64,000 nucleotides of DNA from Tomitella cavernea (GCF_016599145.1 NZ_JAENKO010000007.1:39731-103730); one strand, 5' to 3'. Counted from the first letter of the stretch, positions 42,766 to 52,797 are shown. The notes: generated by a model from the letters alone, not told the origin. Program-made: numbers and translations.

Positions 42766-42963
42766 TCAGAGCCGGTGCTGTAAGGACTCGTCCGGCGGCG
42801 TCTGCTCGGCGCGGTCCGCGGCCTGTCCCAGAAGCCCCGCGACCTCGCGTGCATCCTCGGGGGTGAGCGTCACCGCGGCGCCGGAGACCTCCAGCACCGC
42901 CTTGTCCAGCCTGTTGTACACGGAGATCCTGCCGCGCTCCGAGCCGTGGTGCTTCAACGACAT
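42766..42963 (-). CDS. Small conserved protein, 65 aa
   Basis: This 65-residue protein ('MSLKHHGSERGRISVYNRLD', 'VSGAAVTLTPEDAREVAGLL') has GGGGAGGA 7 bases before its ATG and a clear beta-beta-alpha pattern. I do not know its family name or role. It lies between the Mo oxidoreductase and lnt, in the place where ppm1 or other conserved genes would be expected in relatives. Confidence 0.65.
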   Translation of the reverse strand: MSLKHHGSERGRISVYNRLDKAVLEVSGAAVTLTPEDAREVAGLLGQAADRAEQTPPDESLQHRL

Positions 42964-43099
42964 ATCCGGTCCTCCCCTTGAGAATCGGGCCTGCGCGTGC
43001 GCGTCCCTGTGCGGGCCGCGCCGAGCGGCTCCTTTCCCGCAGCGTAGACGCCGTTCGGTGTGGGCGGCGCCGATTCCGACGGATTCTGCTGCGTTGAAC

Positions 43100-44758
43100 T
43101 CAGCGTGCGAACCGTCGTCGAAGGCCCGCGCCGGCGGATGCGGCCACCGCGAAGGCGCCGAGCCCGGTCAGGACGTACTCGGGCCACGGACCGGCGACGG
43201 TCGCGGGGGTAAGGTCGGTGCGCAACGGGATGGAGGCGACCAGAGCGGCGGGAACGTCCACACCGGTCCGTTGGGTGACCGTGCCGTCAGGCGCGATGAT
43301 AGCGCTGACTCCCGTCGTCGCCGCCACGACAGCCGCTCTGCCGTGCTCGGCTGCGCGCACCCGGGTCATCGCCAGCTGCTGGTAGGTCATCTCGCTGGGA
43401 CTGAACGTGGCGTTGTTGGTGGGGGCCGCAAGGAACTGTCCGCCCGCGCGCACGGCCGTGGTGTAGGCGCGGTCGAAGGCGATCTCATAGCACGTGGCCA
43501 CGGCGATGGGCACGCCGTCGGCGGTGACGACGCCGTCGCCGTGGCCGGGGACGAAGTGCCCGGCCTGATCCACGTACGACGAGAAGTGCCGGAAGAAGTC
43601 GCGGAAGGGCATGTACTCGCCGAACGGCTGGAGGATGGCCTTGTCGTGCCGGTCCGCGGGGCCGGTATCCGGGTTCCAGACGATCACCGAGTTGGTGGTG
43701 GTGCCGTCCCCGTTGTTCAGCACCGCGCCGACGAGGATCGGTGCGCCGATCCGGTCGGCGGTGTAGGAGATCTCCCGCGCGGCATCCGGATTGCGCAGCG
43801 GGTCGATGTCGGAGGAGTTCTCCGGCCACAGGACGACGTCAGGCCGCGGCTCCCGGCCGGAGTCCACGTCGTCCGCCAGCTGCAGAGTGCGCCGCACGTG
43901 CATGTCCAACACGGCCCGGCGTTGCGCGTTGAAACCGAGCCCCAGCCGCGGCACGTTGCCCTGCACCGCGGCGACCGTGAGCTGCCGGTCGCCGGAGTCC
44001 ATGCCGGGGAGGAACGGCGCGCGCGCGGCCCCGGCGATCAGCGGCAGGGCGACGGCCGTCAGTGCGCCCGCGGCGGCGACGACCCGGGTCGTGCGCCCCG
44101 GGCGCGCCCGGTCCTCGCCCGTCCGCTCCCTGCGGTCCGCCGCGATGCCCGCCGCGATGAGGACGGCGGCCGCGACGCCGGCGCCGACGAGTGCCACGGC
44201 GAAGCTGAGCAACGGCGCACCGCCCAGCGAGGCCAGCGGCAGCAGGATGCCGTCGGGCTGCCCGAACGCGAGCCGTCCCCACGGGAATCCCCCGAACGGC
44301 ACCGACGACCGCAGCCATTCGGTGCCCGACCAGCACGCGGCCACGGCGAACGGCCGCAGCCACAGTGGCGTCGCCGGCCACCGGTGCAGCACCGCGACGG
44401 CGAGGCCGAACACGCCGATGAAAAGCGACTCGGCGGCGACGAGGGCCAGCCAGGGCACGGGGCCCACGTAGAGACCCACCCAGGGCAGTAGCGGAAGGAG
44501 GAAACCCGCCCCGGTGAGGAAGCCGTAGCCGAAGCCGCCCCACAGCGAGGGCCGGCCGCCGGCGTCGCGGAGCGGGGAGCGTCGCGGCCACGCGATCGCG
44601 ATCACGGCCAGCGCTATGCCTATCGGGGCGAGGTACCACGCCGTGCGCGGCGGGTAGGACGCGAAGACCAGCAGTCCCCCGCCGGCCGCGAGAACCTGGC
44701 GGGGCAGGGCCCTGGACCAGGCGAGAACGAGATGCCGTAGGCGCGGGGGTGCCGACAT
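43100..44758 (-). CDS. lnt: Apolipoprotein N-acyltransferase
   Basis: The 552-residue protein has an N-terminal multi-helix membrane domain and a nitrilase-like catalytic domain with the Glu-Lys-Cys triad: 'VVLWPENSS', 'DKAILQPFGEYMPF' and 'VATCYEIAFD'. It adds the third acyl chain to lipoproteins in the cytoplasmic membrane. It starts 3 bases after the amidohydrolase stop, so the two are co-transcribed. In M. tuberculosis the homologue is fused to Ppm1; here no ppm1 is adjacent. Confidence 0.93.
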   Translation of the reverse strand: MSAPPRLRHLVLAWSRALPRQVLAAGGGLLVFASYPPRTAWYLAPIGIALAVIAIAWPRRSPLRDAGGRPSLWGGFGYGFLTGAGFLLPLLPWVGLYVGPVPWLALVAAESLFIGVFGLAVAVLHRWPATPLWLRPFAVAACWSGTEWLRSSVPFGGFPWGRLAFGQPDGILLPLASLGGAPLLSFAVALVGAGVAAAVLIAAGIAADRRERTGEDRARPGRTTRVVAAAGALTAVALPLIAGAARAPFLPGMDSGDRQLTVAAVQGNVPRLGLGFNAQRRAVLDMHVRRTLQLADDVDSGREPRPDVVLWPENSSDIDPLRNPDAAREISYTADRIGAPILVGAVLNNGDGTTTNSVIVWNPDTGPADRHDKAILQPFGEYMPFRDFFRHFSSYVDQAGHFVPGHGDGVVTADGVPIAVATCYEIAFDRAYTTAVRAGGQFLAAPTNNATFSPSEMTYQQLAMTRVRAAEHGRAAVVAATTGVSAIIAPDGTVTQRTGVDVPAALVASIPLRTDLTPATVAGPWPEYVLTGLGAFAVAASAGAGLRRRFAR

Positions 44759-44761
44759 CCG

Positions 44762-46369
44762 TCAGGCTGCCTCGTAGATGGTCCGCCCCGAGCGGACGGT
44801 CGCGAGGCAGCGGGGCGCGGGGGCACCGGCGGACATGTCCGGCAGCGCGGGCACCCGCGAGCGCGGATCCGTGGACCAGCGTGCGATCGACCTGGAGGAC
44901 GCGGCCACCACGAGGTCCCCGGTCTCCCAGATCGCGTAGGAGGCGTCGGCCCCGGGCTGCAGCGTGCCCGCCATGCCGTCCCGGAGCCCGGCGCCCCGCC
45001 AGGCGCCGCGGGTGGCCGCGGTGAAGGCGGCGCGCGGAGACAGCGCATGATCGCCGACACTGTGATTCACGGCCGCGCGCACGGCCGCCCACGGGTCCAT
45101 CGCGGTCACCGGCGAGTCCGAACCGATGGCCAGGGTGACGCCCTCTGCGGCGAGGACGGCGAACGGGTTGGTCTGCGCGGCCCGCGCCGCGCCGAGGCGT
45201 TCGGCATACATGCCGTCGGGGCCGCCCCACAGGGCATCGAACGAGGGCTGCACCGATGCCACCGCGCCGAGCCGGCCCAGGAGGGCGGCCTCCGCGCGGC
45301 TCACGAGTTCGGCGTGCTCGATGCGGTGGGCGCGCCCGGCGACCGCGGGCCCACCGAGCTCCGCGGCCGCGGCCGCGAAGGCTGCGGTGGCGGTGTGGAC
45401 GGCCGCGTCGCCGATCGCGTGGAAACCGGCCTGGATGCCGGCCTCGGTGCAGGCGCGCAGGTGCGCCGCGGCGGCCGCGCCGTCGAGGTGCGCGGCGCCG
45501 CGGCCGGCATGGTCGGCGTACGGCTCGTGCAGCAGAGCGGTGCGGGAGCCCAGCGCACCGTCGAGGAACAGGTCTCCGCCCAGCGCGTGGGCGCCGTGCT
45601 CGGCGAGCAGGCTTCGGGCCTGATCCGCGGTGGAGGCGGCCTCGCCCCAGTAGCCGCGGACCGCCACGGAGCCCTCGTCCGCGCCGAGCGCCAGGACGGC
45701 GCGGAAGTCGTCGGCCCCGGCGATGTCCGGCCCGCCGCACTCGTGCACGGCGACGATGCCGTGGGCTGCGGCACTGCCGAGCGCGGCACGGCGGGCGCGG
45801 TCGAGTTGCGCCGGGTCGAGCAGCAACCGGGCGCGGGCGCGCACCGCGTGGTGCGCGTCGCCGTGCAGCGGCCGCGCCGGGGCGCCCTCTGCGGGCACGT
45901 CCGAACCCGCGGACGCGAGCAACCCCCGTGACGCGACGGCGGAGTGCTCGTCGATCCGGGACAGGTAGACGTCGCGGCCGGGGGCGGCGTGCTCGAGGTC
46001 GTCCGTCGACGGCGCGCGGCGCTCCGGCCAGACGGAATCGTCCCAGCCGTGGCCCCAGATGATCCGCGACTCCGGGTGCCGGCGCGCGTAGGCGCCGAGG
46101 ACGTCGAGGCAATCGGCGAGGCTCGTCGCTCCGGAGAGATCCAGACCGGTCAACGCGAGGCCGGTATCGGTGACGTGCACGTGTGGGTCGACGAAGGCGG
46201 GCGCCACGAACGCCCCCCGCAGGTCGATCACCTCCGCGTGGGGGTGCAGGGTGCGCGCCGGGTCGTCATCGCCGAGCCAGGCCACCGTGCCGTCGACGAC
46301 GGCCATCGCTGTCGCATACGGATGGGAGGGGCTGTGGATGCGTCCGCCGATCAACAGTGTGGTGCTCAC
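44762..46369 (-). CDS. Amidohydrolase family 3 protein (YtcJ-like)
   Basis: The 535-residue metallohydrolase has the amidohydrolase HxH motif in 'VAPAFVDPHVHVTDTG', later His residues in 'VAVHECGGPD', 'AGFHAIGDAAVH' and 'HRIEHAELV', and the metal-binding Asp in 'TLAIGSDSPVTAMDPW'. It hydrolyses an unknown C-N bond. The location between fxsA and lnt is conserved in relatives, from memory. It precedes lnt in the same operon. Confidence 0.85.
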   Translation of the reverse strand: MSTTLLIGGRIHSPSHPYATAMAVVDGTVAWLGDDDPARTLHPHAEVIDLRGAFVAPAFVDPHVHVTDTGLALTGLDLSGATSLADCLDVLGAYARRHPESRIIWGHGWDDSVWPERRAPSTDDLEHAAPGRDVYLSRIDEHSAVASRGLLASAGSDVPAEGAPARPLHGDAHHAVRARARLLLDPAQLDRARRAALGSAAAHGIVAVHECGGPDIAGADDFRAVLALGADEGSVAVRGYWGEAASTADQARSLLAEHGAHALGGDLFLDGALGSRTALLHEPYADHAGRGAAHLDGAAAAAHLRACTEAGIQAGFHAIGDAAVHTATAAFAAAAAELGGPAVAGRAHRIEHAELVSRAEAALLGRLGAVASVQPSFDALWGGPDGMYAERLGAARAAQTNPFAVLAAEGVTLAIGSDSPVTAMDPWAAVRAAVNHSVGDHALSPRAAFTAATRGAWRGAGLRDGMAGTLQPGADASYAIWETGDLVVAASSRSIARWSTDPRSRVPALPDMSAGAPAPRCLATVRSGRTIYEAA

Positions 46370-46444
46370 AGCCCACCAGTGTGCCCTTCCGGGGCGGTGT
46401 GCGCCGCGGCGGCTCCGGCAGGCGGCCCCGGGGTGCTCGGCCTG

Positions 46445-47044
46445 CTACCGGGCCCGGCCGCCGGACGAGGGCGGTAGAACCGGAGGGAAGACGGTCTCGT
46501 AGCCCGACGCGCCGGAGCCGTGGTCGAATACTTGGCCGTCGGCCCCGTTGTCGACCACCTCGCCGTCGACCACCTCGCCGTCGACCACCTCGCCGCCGAT
46601 CACGTCGCCGTCCGCACCCGCCGCGCCGCCTGAGCGGGCGGTCCGCGCGGCGACGACGCCGATCACGGGGAATCGCCGCAGACCCAGCGCCACGACGACG
46701 GGGCTGAGCAACCTGCGGGTCGGAGGGAAGAGCAGTAGCAACCCCGCCACGCTGGTCACCAGACCGGGGACCATCAACAGGCCGACGCCCGTGGCGGACA
46801 GGGAACCGTCGGCCATTGCCTGCATCGGCCCCCGGTTCCCCGTGGCACGGGGACGGCCCTGGGCGGTGCGCGCCTGCGAGACGGACTCGGCCCACCGACG
46901 GGTCTTGACGCCGAGGGCGATCACCCCCGCCGCCGTGCCCGCCATCACCAGCAGGATCGCCCAGCCGAAGCCGATCCACGCCGTCACCGCCCACACAGCG
47001 GCGATCTCGACAACGAGATACACGAGGAACAGCAGTCGGAACAC
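46445..47044 (-). CDS. fxsA: FxsA-family membrane protein
   Basis: The 199-residue protein has the FxsA pattern: three or four helices in the first 130 residues ('LFLVYLVVEIAAVWAVTAWI', 'GVGLLMVPGLVTSVAGLLLL') followed by a soluble tail. FxsA is a cytoplasmic membrane protein whose overproduction relieves phage T7 exclusion in E. coli; its normal role is unclear. The tail contains a 'GEVVD' repeat encoded by 15-bp tandem units at 46551-46610. Confidence 0.85.
   Translation of the reverse strand: MFRLLFLVYLVVEIAAVWAVTAWIGFGWAILLVMAGTAAGVIALGVKTRRWAESVSQARTAQGRPRATGNRGPMQAMADGSLSATGVGLLMVPGLVTSVAGLLLLFPPTRRLLSPVVVALGLRRFPVIGVVAARTARSGGAAGADGDVIGGEVVDGEVVDGEVVDNGADGQVFDHGSGASGYETVFPPVLPPSSGGRAR
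46551..46610. repeat. 15-bp tandem repeat inside fxsA
   Basis: Three perfect 15-bp units (46551-46565, 46566-46580, 46581-46595) plus a degenerate fourth to 46610 encode the 'GEVVD' repeats of the acidic tail. In-frame copy-number change is likely. Confidence 0.85.
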
Positions 47045-47210
47045 GGGCAGCCCCTTTCATCCGGGCGGGCCGACCGCAGCAGCGCTGCCCGGCCCTCTAC
47101 CCGTTCAACGCGCGGGGACGGCTGTGCGTTCCCGGATTCCGGGTGCGTGCCGACGGGCCGCGGGAGCCGGACGGGGTCGTAACAGGCCAGGACGGTCAGG
47201 GGCCCGGCGG

Positions 47211-48569
47211 TCAGAACATGATGAGCTTGGCGATCTCGAAGTAGATCACCAGGCCCGTGCCGTCGACGATGGTCGCGATCATCGGGGCGGAAACGACGGC
47301 GGGATCGAGCCCCACGCGCCGCAGCAGCAGCGGCAGGACGGAACCGATGAACGACGACCACAGCACGATCGCCGCCACCGTGAGTGTGACGGTGAGCGCC
47401 ACTTCCACGCCCACCCCGAGGGTCCACGCGCGGATGATCGCGGCCACGGCCATGGTGATCGCGATGAACGACCCCGCACTGAGCTCCTTGACGATGACCC
47501 GGCCCATGTCCCGCAGCCGGACGTCGCCCAGTGCCATCGCGCGTACCAGCGTGGAGGTGATCTGGGTGCCGGTGTTGCCGCCTGTGCCGATGAGCAGCGG
47601 GATGAAGAATGACAGCGCCACCACCTCGTCCAGCTCGGCCTCGAAGTGGCGCAGGACGGTGCCGGTGTAGGCCTCGGCGATGAACAGTACGAGCAGCCAG
47701 ATGATGCGCTTGCGCCACAACAGCAGCGGGGACGCGCGCAGGTAGGGCGTCTCCAGCGGGTTCGAGCCGCCCTGGCGTTCGGCGTCCTCGGTGAACTCCT
47801 CGTCGAGGATGTCGGCCACGTCGTCGGAGGTGATGATGCCGATGAGGCGCCCCCCGTCCACGACGGGAAGCGCGAACAGGTGGTTGCCGATGAGCATGCG
47901 CGCCGCCTGCTCCTGGTCGCAGTCGGCGTCCACCGACAGCAGGTCGGTGTCCATCACCTCGTGCACCAGTGCGTCGCCCGGTGCCAGCACCAGGTCACGG
48001 AAGGACATCACGCCCACGAGCGCGCCGTCCACGTCGACGACGTAGACGTAGGCGAGCGTCTCGGTGTCGGCGGCCTGGGCCCGCGCGGCCCTGTTGGCCT
48101 CCTTGATGGTGAGCCCCTCCGAGATGGCGGTGACGTGCGGCGTCATTCGGGCGCCCACCGAATTCTCGGGCCGGCTGAGCAGTCCTGCGACCACCCGCTG
48201 CTGGTCTTCGGGCAGCATGCGCTGCGCTCGGTCGCGGTCGTCGTCGGGAAGCAGCCGCAGGATCTCCGCGGTCACATCCGGCGCGGCGTTGGTGAGCGCG
48301 AGCGCACGGGTGGGTGCGTCCAGGTCTGCGAGCACGTCGGCGCCGTCGTGGGGGCTGGCGTGGTCGAGGAGCTCCGCCAGGTCGGCCCGCTCCAGGACCC
48401 GCAGCACACGTGCACGCTCCGGCGGGTCGAGTGACGCTATCTGCCGGGCGCGCCGGCCGGCATCGGGGACGGCGTCGAGCCACGACGGCAGGTGTTCCGA
48501 AAGCCGGTCCGCTTCCGGCCCGAACTCACCGGCCAGGGTGGCGAGATCGGAATAGTCGAACGTGGACAC
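47211..48569 (-). CDS. mgtE: Magnesium transporter MgtE
   Basis: The 452-residue protein has the MgtE order: an N-terminal helical Mg-sensing domain (about 1-125), two CBS domains (about 130-250, 'MTPHVTAISEGLTIKEANRA' and 'LLSVDADCDQEQAARMLIGN'), and five C-terminal helices with the pore motif 'PLLIGTGGNTGTQITSTLVR'. It is a gated Mg2+ channel. The GTG start at 48569 has GAGGAGG 7 bases upstream; the frame is open further up without coding character. Confidence 0.93.
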   Translation of the reverse strand: MSTFDYSDLATLAGEFGPEADRLSEHLPSWLDAVPDAGRRARQIASLDPPERARVLRVLERADLAELLDHASPHDGADVLADLDAPTRALALTNAAPDVTAEILRLLPDDDRDRAQRMLPEDQQRVVAGLLSRPENSVGARMTPHVTAISEGLTIKEANRAARAQAADTETLAYVYVVDVDGALVGVMSFRDLVLAPGDALVHEVMDTDLLSVDADCDQEQAARMLIGNHLFALPVVDGGRLIGIITSDDVADILDEEFTEDAERQGGSNPLETPYLRASPLLLWRKRIIWLLVLFIAEAYTGTVLRHFEAELDEVVALSFFIPLLIGTGGNTGTQITSTLVRAMALGDVRLRDMGRVIVKELSAGSFIAITMAVAAIIRAWTLGVGVEVALTVTLTVAAIVLWSSFIGSVLPLLLRRVGLDPAVVSAPMIATIVDGTGLVIYFEIAKLIMF

Positions 48570-48670
48570 GTCGTACCTCCTCTGCACGCGCTCCTGCGCC
48601 CGGCGGTGGGATCGGTTCAACCGTTCCCCAACGGCGGTCGAACAGCAAACGGGGCCGCTATCCTTGCGGC

Positions 48671-49705
48671 GTGACTGTATCGTCCCCGTCCCACAGTGCA
48701 GCCCCCGGACGCCGCCGGATCCGGTTCCGGCCGTCCGGGGGGCGGATGACGCCGGGCGATGTCGCGGAGCTCGCCGCGTACGCCGAATCCGAACGGGCCG
48801 CGGTGCGGATCGACCCGCGGGCGTCGATCACGGTGATGCGCCCGTCCGGCGGCCCCGGCCGCTTCCTCGTTGCCGACGCCGCCCCGCCGCGGCTGTCCGT
48901 GCCGGAATGGGATGGCGGGCGCTGCTCCTGGCACGTGCTGTGCTCCGCGCTCACGGGGCGCACCGGCGGAATGCGCGACGTCCGCGCACCCGCAGAGAGG
49001 CTGGCACACCTTCTCGCGCAGCGGAATCCGCCCGCGTCAACGTATGAGCCGCTCGTGACCGTCGACGACGGCCGCGGCGACGTCGCGGGCGAGCGCGCGC
49101 CGCTCAGTCTGATCGCAGCGGAGACCGGCGGTTACATGCTTGAGTTGTTCGGTGCGCCTGTGGGGCTACGGATTCCGGATCCGGAGCTTGTGCGCGCCGT
49201 CGCCGCCGTGGCGGGGCTGCTGGAAACTACGCCACTGGTGACGGCGCCGCCGCCGGCGAAGTCTGCGGCTTCCGGGCCGGGATCTGCGGCAGGCGCCGGC
49301 GGGCACGTGCCCGCCGTACACCGGTTGCTCCGGGATGTTCCGGGGGTGGAGGGATTTCCGGCGCAGGCGGGGACCGCCCCGTCCGGAGCCGCCGGCGCGG
49401 CCGCCGCGGACATCGGCTGGTTCGACCACGACGCGGATGACGGCGTGACGCTGGGTGCCGCCATAGACGGGGCGGTGCTCGACGCGCGGCGGCTGCAGTA
49501 CCTCGCCGCGATCGGCTGTGCCGTCATCGTCGGGCCCCGGCGGACCCTGCTGCTGTGCGACCTGGACGAAGGTGCGGCGGAACAGGTGGTGCGTGTGCTC
49601 GCGCCCATGGGTTTCGTCTTCGACGCCGCATCGCCCACGGTGCGCGAGCTTCACCTCAGCTGTGCACCACCATCACCGGGCAGCGAGCCGAGCGCAGCAC
49701 CTTGA
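48671..49705 (+). CDS. CobG-like nitrite/sulfite reductase half-domain protein, C-terminally truncated
   Basis: The 344-residue protein follows precorrin-3B synthase (CobG): 'IRFRPSGGRMTPGDVAELAA' half-domain, 'LVTVDDGRGDVAGERAPL', then 'IGWFDHDADDGVTLGAAIDG' and 'CDLDEGAAEQVVRVLAPMGF'. It stops right where CobG enters the segment with the 4Fe-4S cysteines, so it cannot bind the siroheme/Fe-S centre as CobG does. It overlaps the convergent universal stress gene by 50 bases. No other cob gene is nearby. It is probably a relic or repurposed protein. GTG 48671 is the likely start. Confidence 0.65.
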   Translation: MTVSSPSHSAAPGRRRIRFRPSGGRMTPGDVAELAAYAESERAAVRIDPRASITVMRPSGGPGRFLVADAAPPRLSVPEWDGGRCSWHVLCSALTGRTGGMRDVRAPAERLAHLLAQRNPPASTYEPLVTVDDGRGDVAGERAPLSLIAAETGGYMLELFGAPVGLRIPDPELVRAVAAVAGLLETTPLVTAPPPAKSAASGPGSAAGAGGHVPAVHRLLRDVPGVEGFPAQAGTAPSGAAGAAAADIGWFDHDADDGVTLGAAIDGAVLDARRLQYLAAIGCAVIVGPRRTLLLCDLDEGAAEQVVRVLAPMGFVFDAASPTVRELHLSCAPPSPGSEPSAAP

Positions 49706-50534
49706 TGCTCGTCGAGCCCAGCATGAGGCCCGCGAACCCGCCCCGCCCCCTGCTGCCCACGACGACGAGCTGCGCGCCCTCGGCGTGATCGAGGATGGCG
49801 GTGTCCGGCCGGTCGAGCACGACGACATGCTCGATGTTGAGGTCGGGATAGTCGTCGTTGTACCCGGCCAGCTGTTCGGAGAGGACGGCGTCCGCCACCG
49901 CGGCCTCGTCGAACAGGCCGCGCACCTGGGCGATGGGGTCCATGGTGCTCAGCGGCACGTCGCTCCACGCGTGCACGGCCACCAGCGTCGCGCCGCGCAC
50001 CGACGCCTCACGCACCGCGACGGCGACGGCCTTCGCGGAGTTCTCCGAACCGTCCACGCCCACCACCACCGGACCGCTCATCGGCGGCGGCGATTTTTCG
50101 TCCGGGCTGCGCACCACCACGACCGGGCAGGCGGAGTGCCGGGCGACGAGCGAGCTGATCGACCCCATGAAGGCGCTCGCCAGCCCGCTGAGCCCCCGCG
50201 TGCCGACGACGATCATCCTCCCCCGCTCGGACAGGGCCAGCAGCGCCGGGCCCGTCGCCTCGAGCTTGACGACGGTCTCGATCTCCAGCGCGGAGGACAC
50301 GTCGCGGGCCTGGGCGGTGGCCTCGCGGAGGATCCGCGCGCCGTCGTCCTCGAGCGCGGTGAAGAACTCCTGCGGCAGGTTGCCGCCCATCCCGTATGCG
50401 ACCGGCGCGCTGACCGCGGTGACGATGAGCAGCGGCGAGTCGTTCAGGTGTGCGTGGTGGGCCGCCCACCGCACCGCGAGCCTGGCGTGGTCGGACCCGT
50501 CGGTGCCGACGATGACGGGCTTGGCTGCTGTCAT
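49656..50534 (-). CDS. Universal stress protein with two USP domains
   Basis: The 292-residue protein has two UspA domains (about 1-145 and 155-292), each starting with a 'VGTDGSDHA' or 'VGVDGSENS' strand-loop. Each ends with the ATP-binding G-2x-G-9x-G(S/T) motif ('GTRGLSGLASAFMGSISS', 'GSRGRGGFAGLMLGSTS'). Tandem USPs are typical of mycobacterial dormancy and stress regulons. No SigF-type promoter was found upstream, unlike the cluster at 3.8-35 kb. Confidence 0.92.
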   Translation of the reverse strand: MTAAKPVIVGTDGSDHARLAVRWAAHHAHLNDSPLLIVTAVSAPVAYGMGGNLPQEFFTALEDDGARILREATAQARDVSSALEIETVVKLEATGPALLALSERGRMIVVGTRGLSGLASAFMGSISSLVARHSACPVVVVRSPDEKSPPPMSGPVVVGVDGSENSAKAVAVAVREASVRGATLVAVHAWSDVPLSTMDPIAQVRGLFDEAAVADAVLSEQLAGYNDDYPDLNIEHVVVLDRPDTAILDHAEGAQLVVVGSRGRGGFAGLMLGSTSIKVLRSARCPVMVVHS

Positions 50535-50753
50535 GGATTCTCCTCAACGCGAGTCCGTGCGGCTGATCCGCACGGTGATGCCTCCTACCGGGCCGGCGGT
50601 GCCGAGAGTTCCCGCGGCGGCGTCGGCCTTCGCCCCGATTCAATCAGTCGCGGACGGCCTCGGCCACCGGGACTCCGAGAAAAGCTTGTGATGTCGCGGA
50701 CCCGCTGCGGCGGTGACGATCCTGCAGGGCGCCGTCGAGACCGCGGGGTCGGG

Positions 50754-51776
50754 TCAGGCGGCCGCGGCGCGGCTGCGGCCGACTCCGCGTGCATTGAGCG
50801 GTGCGAGGAGCTCGAGTGTGCGCAGCCACGCCGTCCGGTCCGCGGCCTGCGAGACGACGATCAGCTCGTCGGCGTCCGCATCCACCGCGAACCGGTCGAG
50901 GTAGTCGGCCACCTGGTCCGCTGTGCCCACCGCCGAGTACTTCGTCATCCCCGCGACTTGCGCACCTGCCGGCGACTCGAGCAGGGCGTCGAGCTCCTCG
51001 TCGGTGAACCGTCGGCCCCGGGCACGGCCGCGCCCGACGAGCGCGGCGACACGGCGGCGTCGCGCATCGTGGAATATCCCCTCGGCCTGCTCGGTGGTGT
51101 CGGCGGCGACGACGTTGACTCCGGCTATCACACGGGGCTCGCGGAGCTGCGCGGACGGCGTGAACTCCTCCCGGTACACCCGCACAGCGTCGTGCAGGGC
51201 TGCGGGCGCGAAGTGCGAGGCGAACGAATACGGGAGTCCAAGCGCTGCGGCGAGGTGGGCGCCGAACAGCGAGGAGCCGAGGATGTACAACGGCACCTCG
51301 GTGCCCTTGCCGGGGGTGGCCTCCACACCGTCGACGCGGCTCTGGCCGGACAGGTAACCCTGCAGCTCGAGGACATCCTGCGGAAAGCGGTCGGCCGACG
51401 TGTGATCGCGCCGCATCGCCAGCATCGTCTGCTGATCGGTGCCGGGGGCGCGTCCAAGGCCGAGCTCGATGCGGCCGGAATGGAAGGAGGCGAGGGTGCC
51501 GAACTGCTCCGCGATGGTCAGGGGCGCGTGGTTCGGCAGCATGACGCCGCCCGAGCCCAGCCTGATCGTCGACGTGGCAGAGGCCACCTGCCCGATCAGC
51601 ACGGCCGTTGCGGATGAGGCGATCGTCGGCATGTTGTGGTGCTCGGCATACCAGATCCGGCGATACCCCCACGCCTCCGCGCGCTGCGCCATGTCCACGC
51701 TGGCACGGAGGCTGTCTGCGGTGGTTTCGCCGCGCACGACCTGCGCGAGATCGAGGATGGACAGTGGATACGCCAT
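50754..51776 (-). CDS. LLM-class flavin-dependent oxidoreductase
   Basis: The 340-residue protein is a bacterial luciferase-like monooxygenase with the motifs '[20 protein letters not shown]', '[20 protein letters not shown]' and '[16 protein letters not shown]', and a C-terminal '[13 protein letters not shown]'. This subgroup (MsnO8/YhbW type) uses FMN, not necessarily F420. ATG 51776 has GAAAGG upstream. The substrate is unknown. It sits between the universal stress gene and the SDR. Confidence 0.87.
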   Translation of the reverse strand: MAYPLSILDLAQVVRGETTADSLRASVDMAQRAEAWGYRRIWYAEHHNMPTIASSATAVLIGQVASATSTIRLGSGGVMLPNHAPLTIAEQFGTLASFHSGRIELGLGRAPGTDQQTMLAMRRDHTSADRFPQDVLELQGYLSGQSRVDGVEATPGKGTEVPLYILGSSLFGAHLAAALGLPYSFASHFAPAALHDAVRVYREEFTPSAQLREPRVIAGVNVVAADTTEQAEGIFHDARRRRVAALVGRGRARGRRFTDEELDALLESPAGAQVAGMTKYSAVGTADQVADYLDRFAVDADADELIVVSQAADRTAWLRTLELLAPLNARGVGRSRAAAA

Positions 51777-51912
51777 GACCGGACCTTTCGACGAACATGC
51801 TCGGGCACCGACGGGGCAGGCCCGGGCGCGCTGGTCAGCGCGTCGGCCTGCCCTCCTCCGGGTCAACACGGGGGCCGGCGATCCTGTTCCCACGCAAGCC
51901 GCATGCCGTGCG

Positions 51913-52797
51913 TCACCGCGGCAGGCGGCGCCACACGAACCCGGGAACCAGCCTGGCGACGGCGAACACCGCGCGCAGTCGTCCCGGAATCCACACGACG
52001 CGGCGCCTGCGGACCAGAGCGTCGACGACGGCGTCGGCGACCTGGTCGGGGGTGCTGGACATCGGTGCCGGCTTGACGCCGTCCTCCATCAGTCCGGCGG
52101 TCATCGCGCCGACCACGAAGCCGGGGCGGGCCAGCAGCAAGTCGACTCCGCTGCCGCTGAGCGCGTCGGAGAGCCCGCAGGCATACCCGTCGAGCCCGGC
52201 CTTGGCAGACCCGTACACGTAGTTGGCGCGGCGCACCCGCACGCCGGCGACGGAGGAGAACACGACGATGCCGCCCCGGCGTCCCCCTCGCCGGGGCGCG
52301 GCGCGCAGCAGCGTGGTGAGCTCGGTGAGTACGGAGACCTGGGCGACGAAATCGGTGTGCAGGATTGCTGCGGCGTGCGCGGAGTCGGTCTCGGCGCGGG
52401 CCTGGTCGCCGAGGATCCCGAATGCCAGGACGGTGACCCCCGGCGCGCCGAACTCGCCTGTCACCGCCGCGAGGAAGCCGCGGTGGGACGGCAGGTCGTC
52501 CGCGTCGAACTCCCGGACGGCCACCGCGGCGGCGCCCGCCGTCCGGAGCTTCTCCGCGTGGGCGTCGAGGACCCGCCGGCGTTCCGGCTCGTGCGTGCGG
52601 CGGGCGGCGAGCACGACGGTGCGGGCGTCGTCCGCGGTGGCGGCGGCGATCCGGCGCGCCACCTGGATGCCGATGTCGCTGCACCCTCCCAGCAACAGCA
52701 CCGGGCCCGGCGCGAACCCGCCGGGAACGGTACGGGGTGCTGCGGGGCCGGAACGGGGGGCTGCGGAGGCGGGTCTGGGCACGGAATCAGTGTGCAC
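51913..52797 (-). CDS. DprE2-like short-chain dehydrogenase
   Basis: The 294-residue protein resembles decaprenylphosphoryl-2-keto-ribose reductase DprE2: '[20 protein letters not shown]', Ser in '[20 protein letters not shown]', catalytic Tyr/Lys in '[19 protein letters not shown]', and '[14 protein letters not shown]'. DprE2 makes the arabinose donor for the cell wall. Here no dprE1 is adjacent, so it is more likely the paralogue equivalent to M. tuberculosis Rv2073c, next to a PPOX gene as in that genome. GTG 52797 fits a leaderless or short-leader start. Confidence 0.8.
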   Translation of the reverse strand: MHTDSVPRPASAAPRSGPAAPRTVPGGFAPGPVLLLGGCSDIGIQVARRIAAATADDARTVVLAARRTHEPERRRVLDAHAEKLRTAGAAAVAVREFDADDLPSHRGFLAAVTGEFGAPGVTVLAFGILGDQARAETDSAHAAAILHTDFVAQVSVLTELTTLLRAAPRRGGRRGGIVVFSSVAGVRVRRANYVYGSAKAGLDGYACGLSDALSGSGVDLLLARPGFVVGAMTAGLMEDGVKPAPMSSTPDQVADAVVDALVRRRRVVWIPGRLRAVFAVARLVPGFVWRRLPR

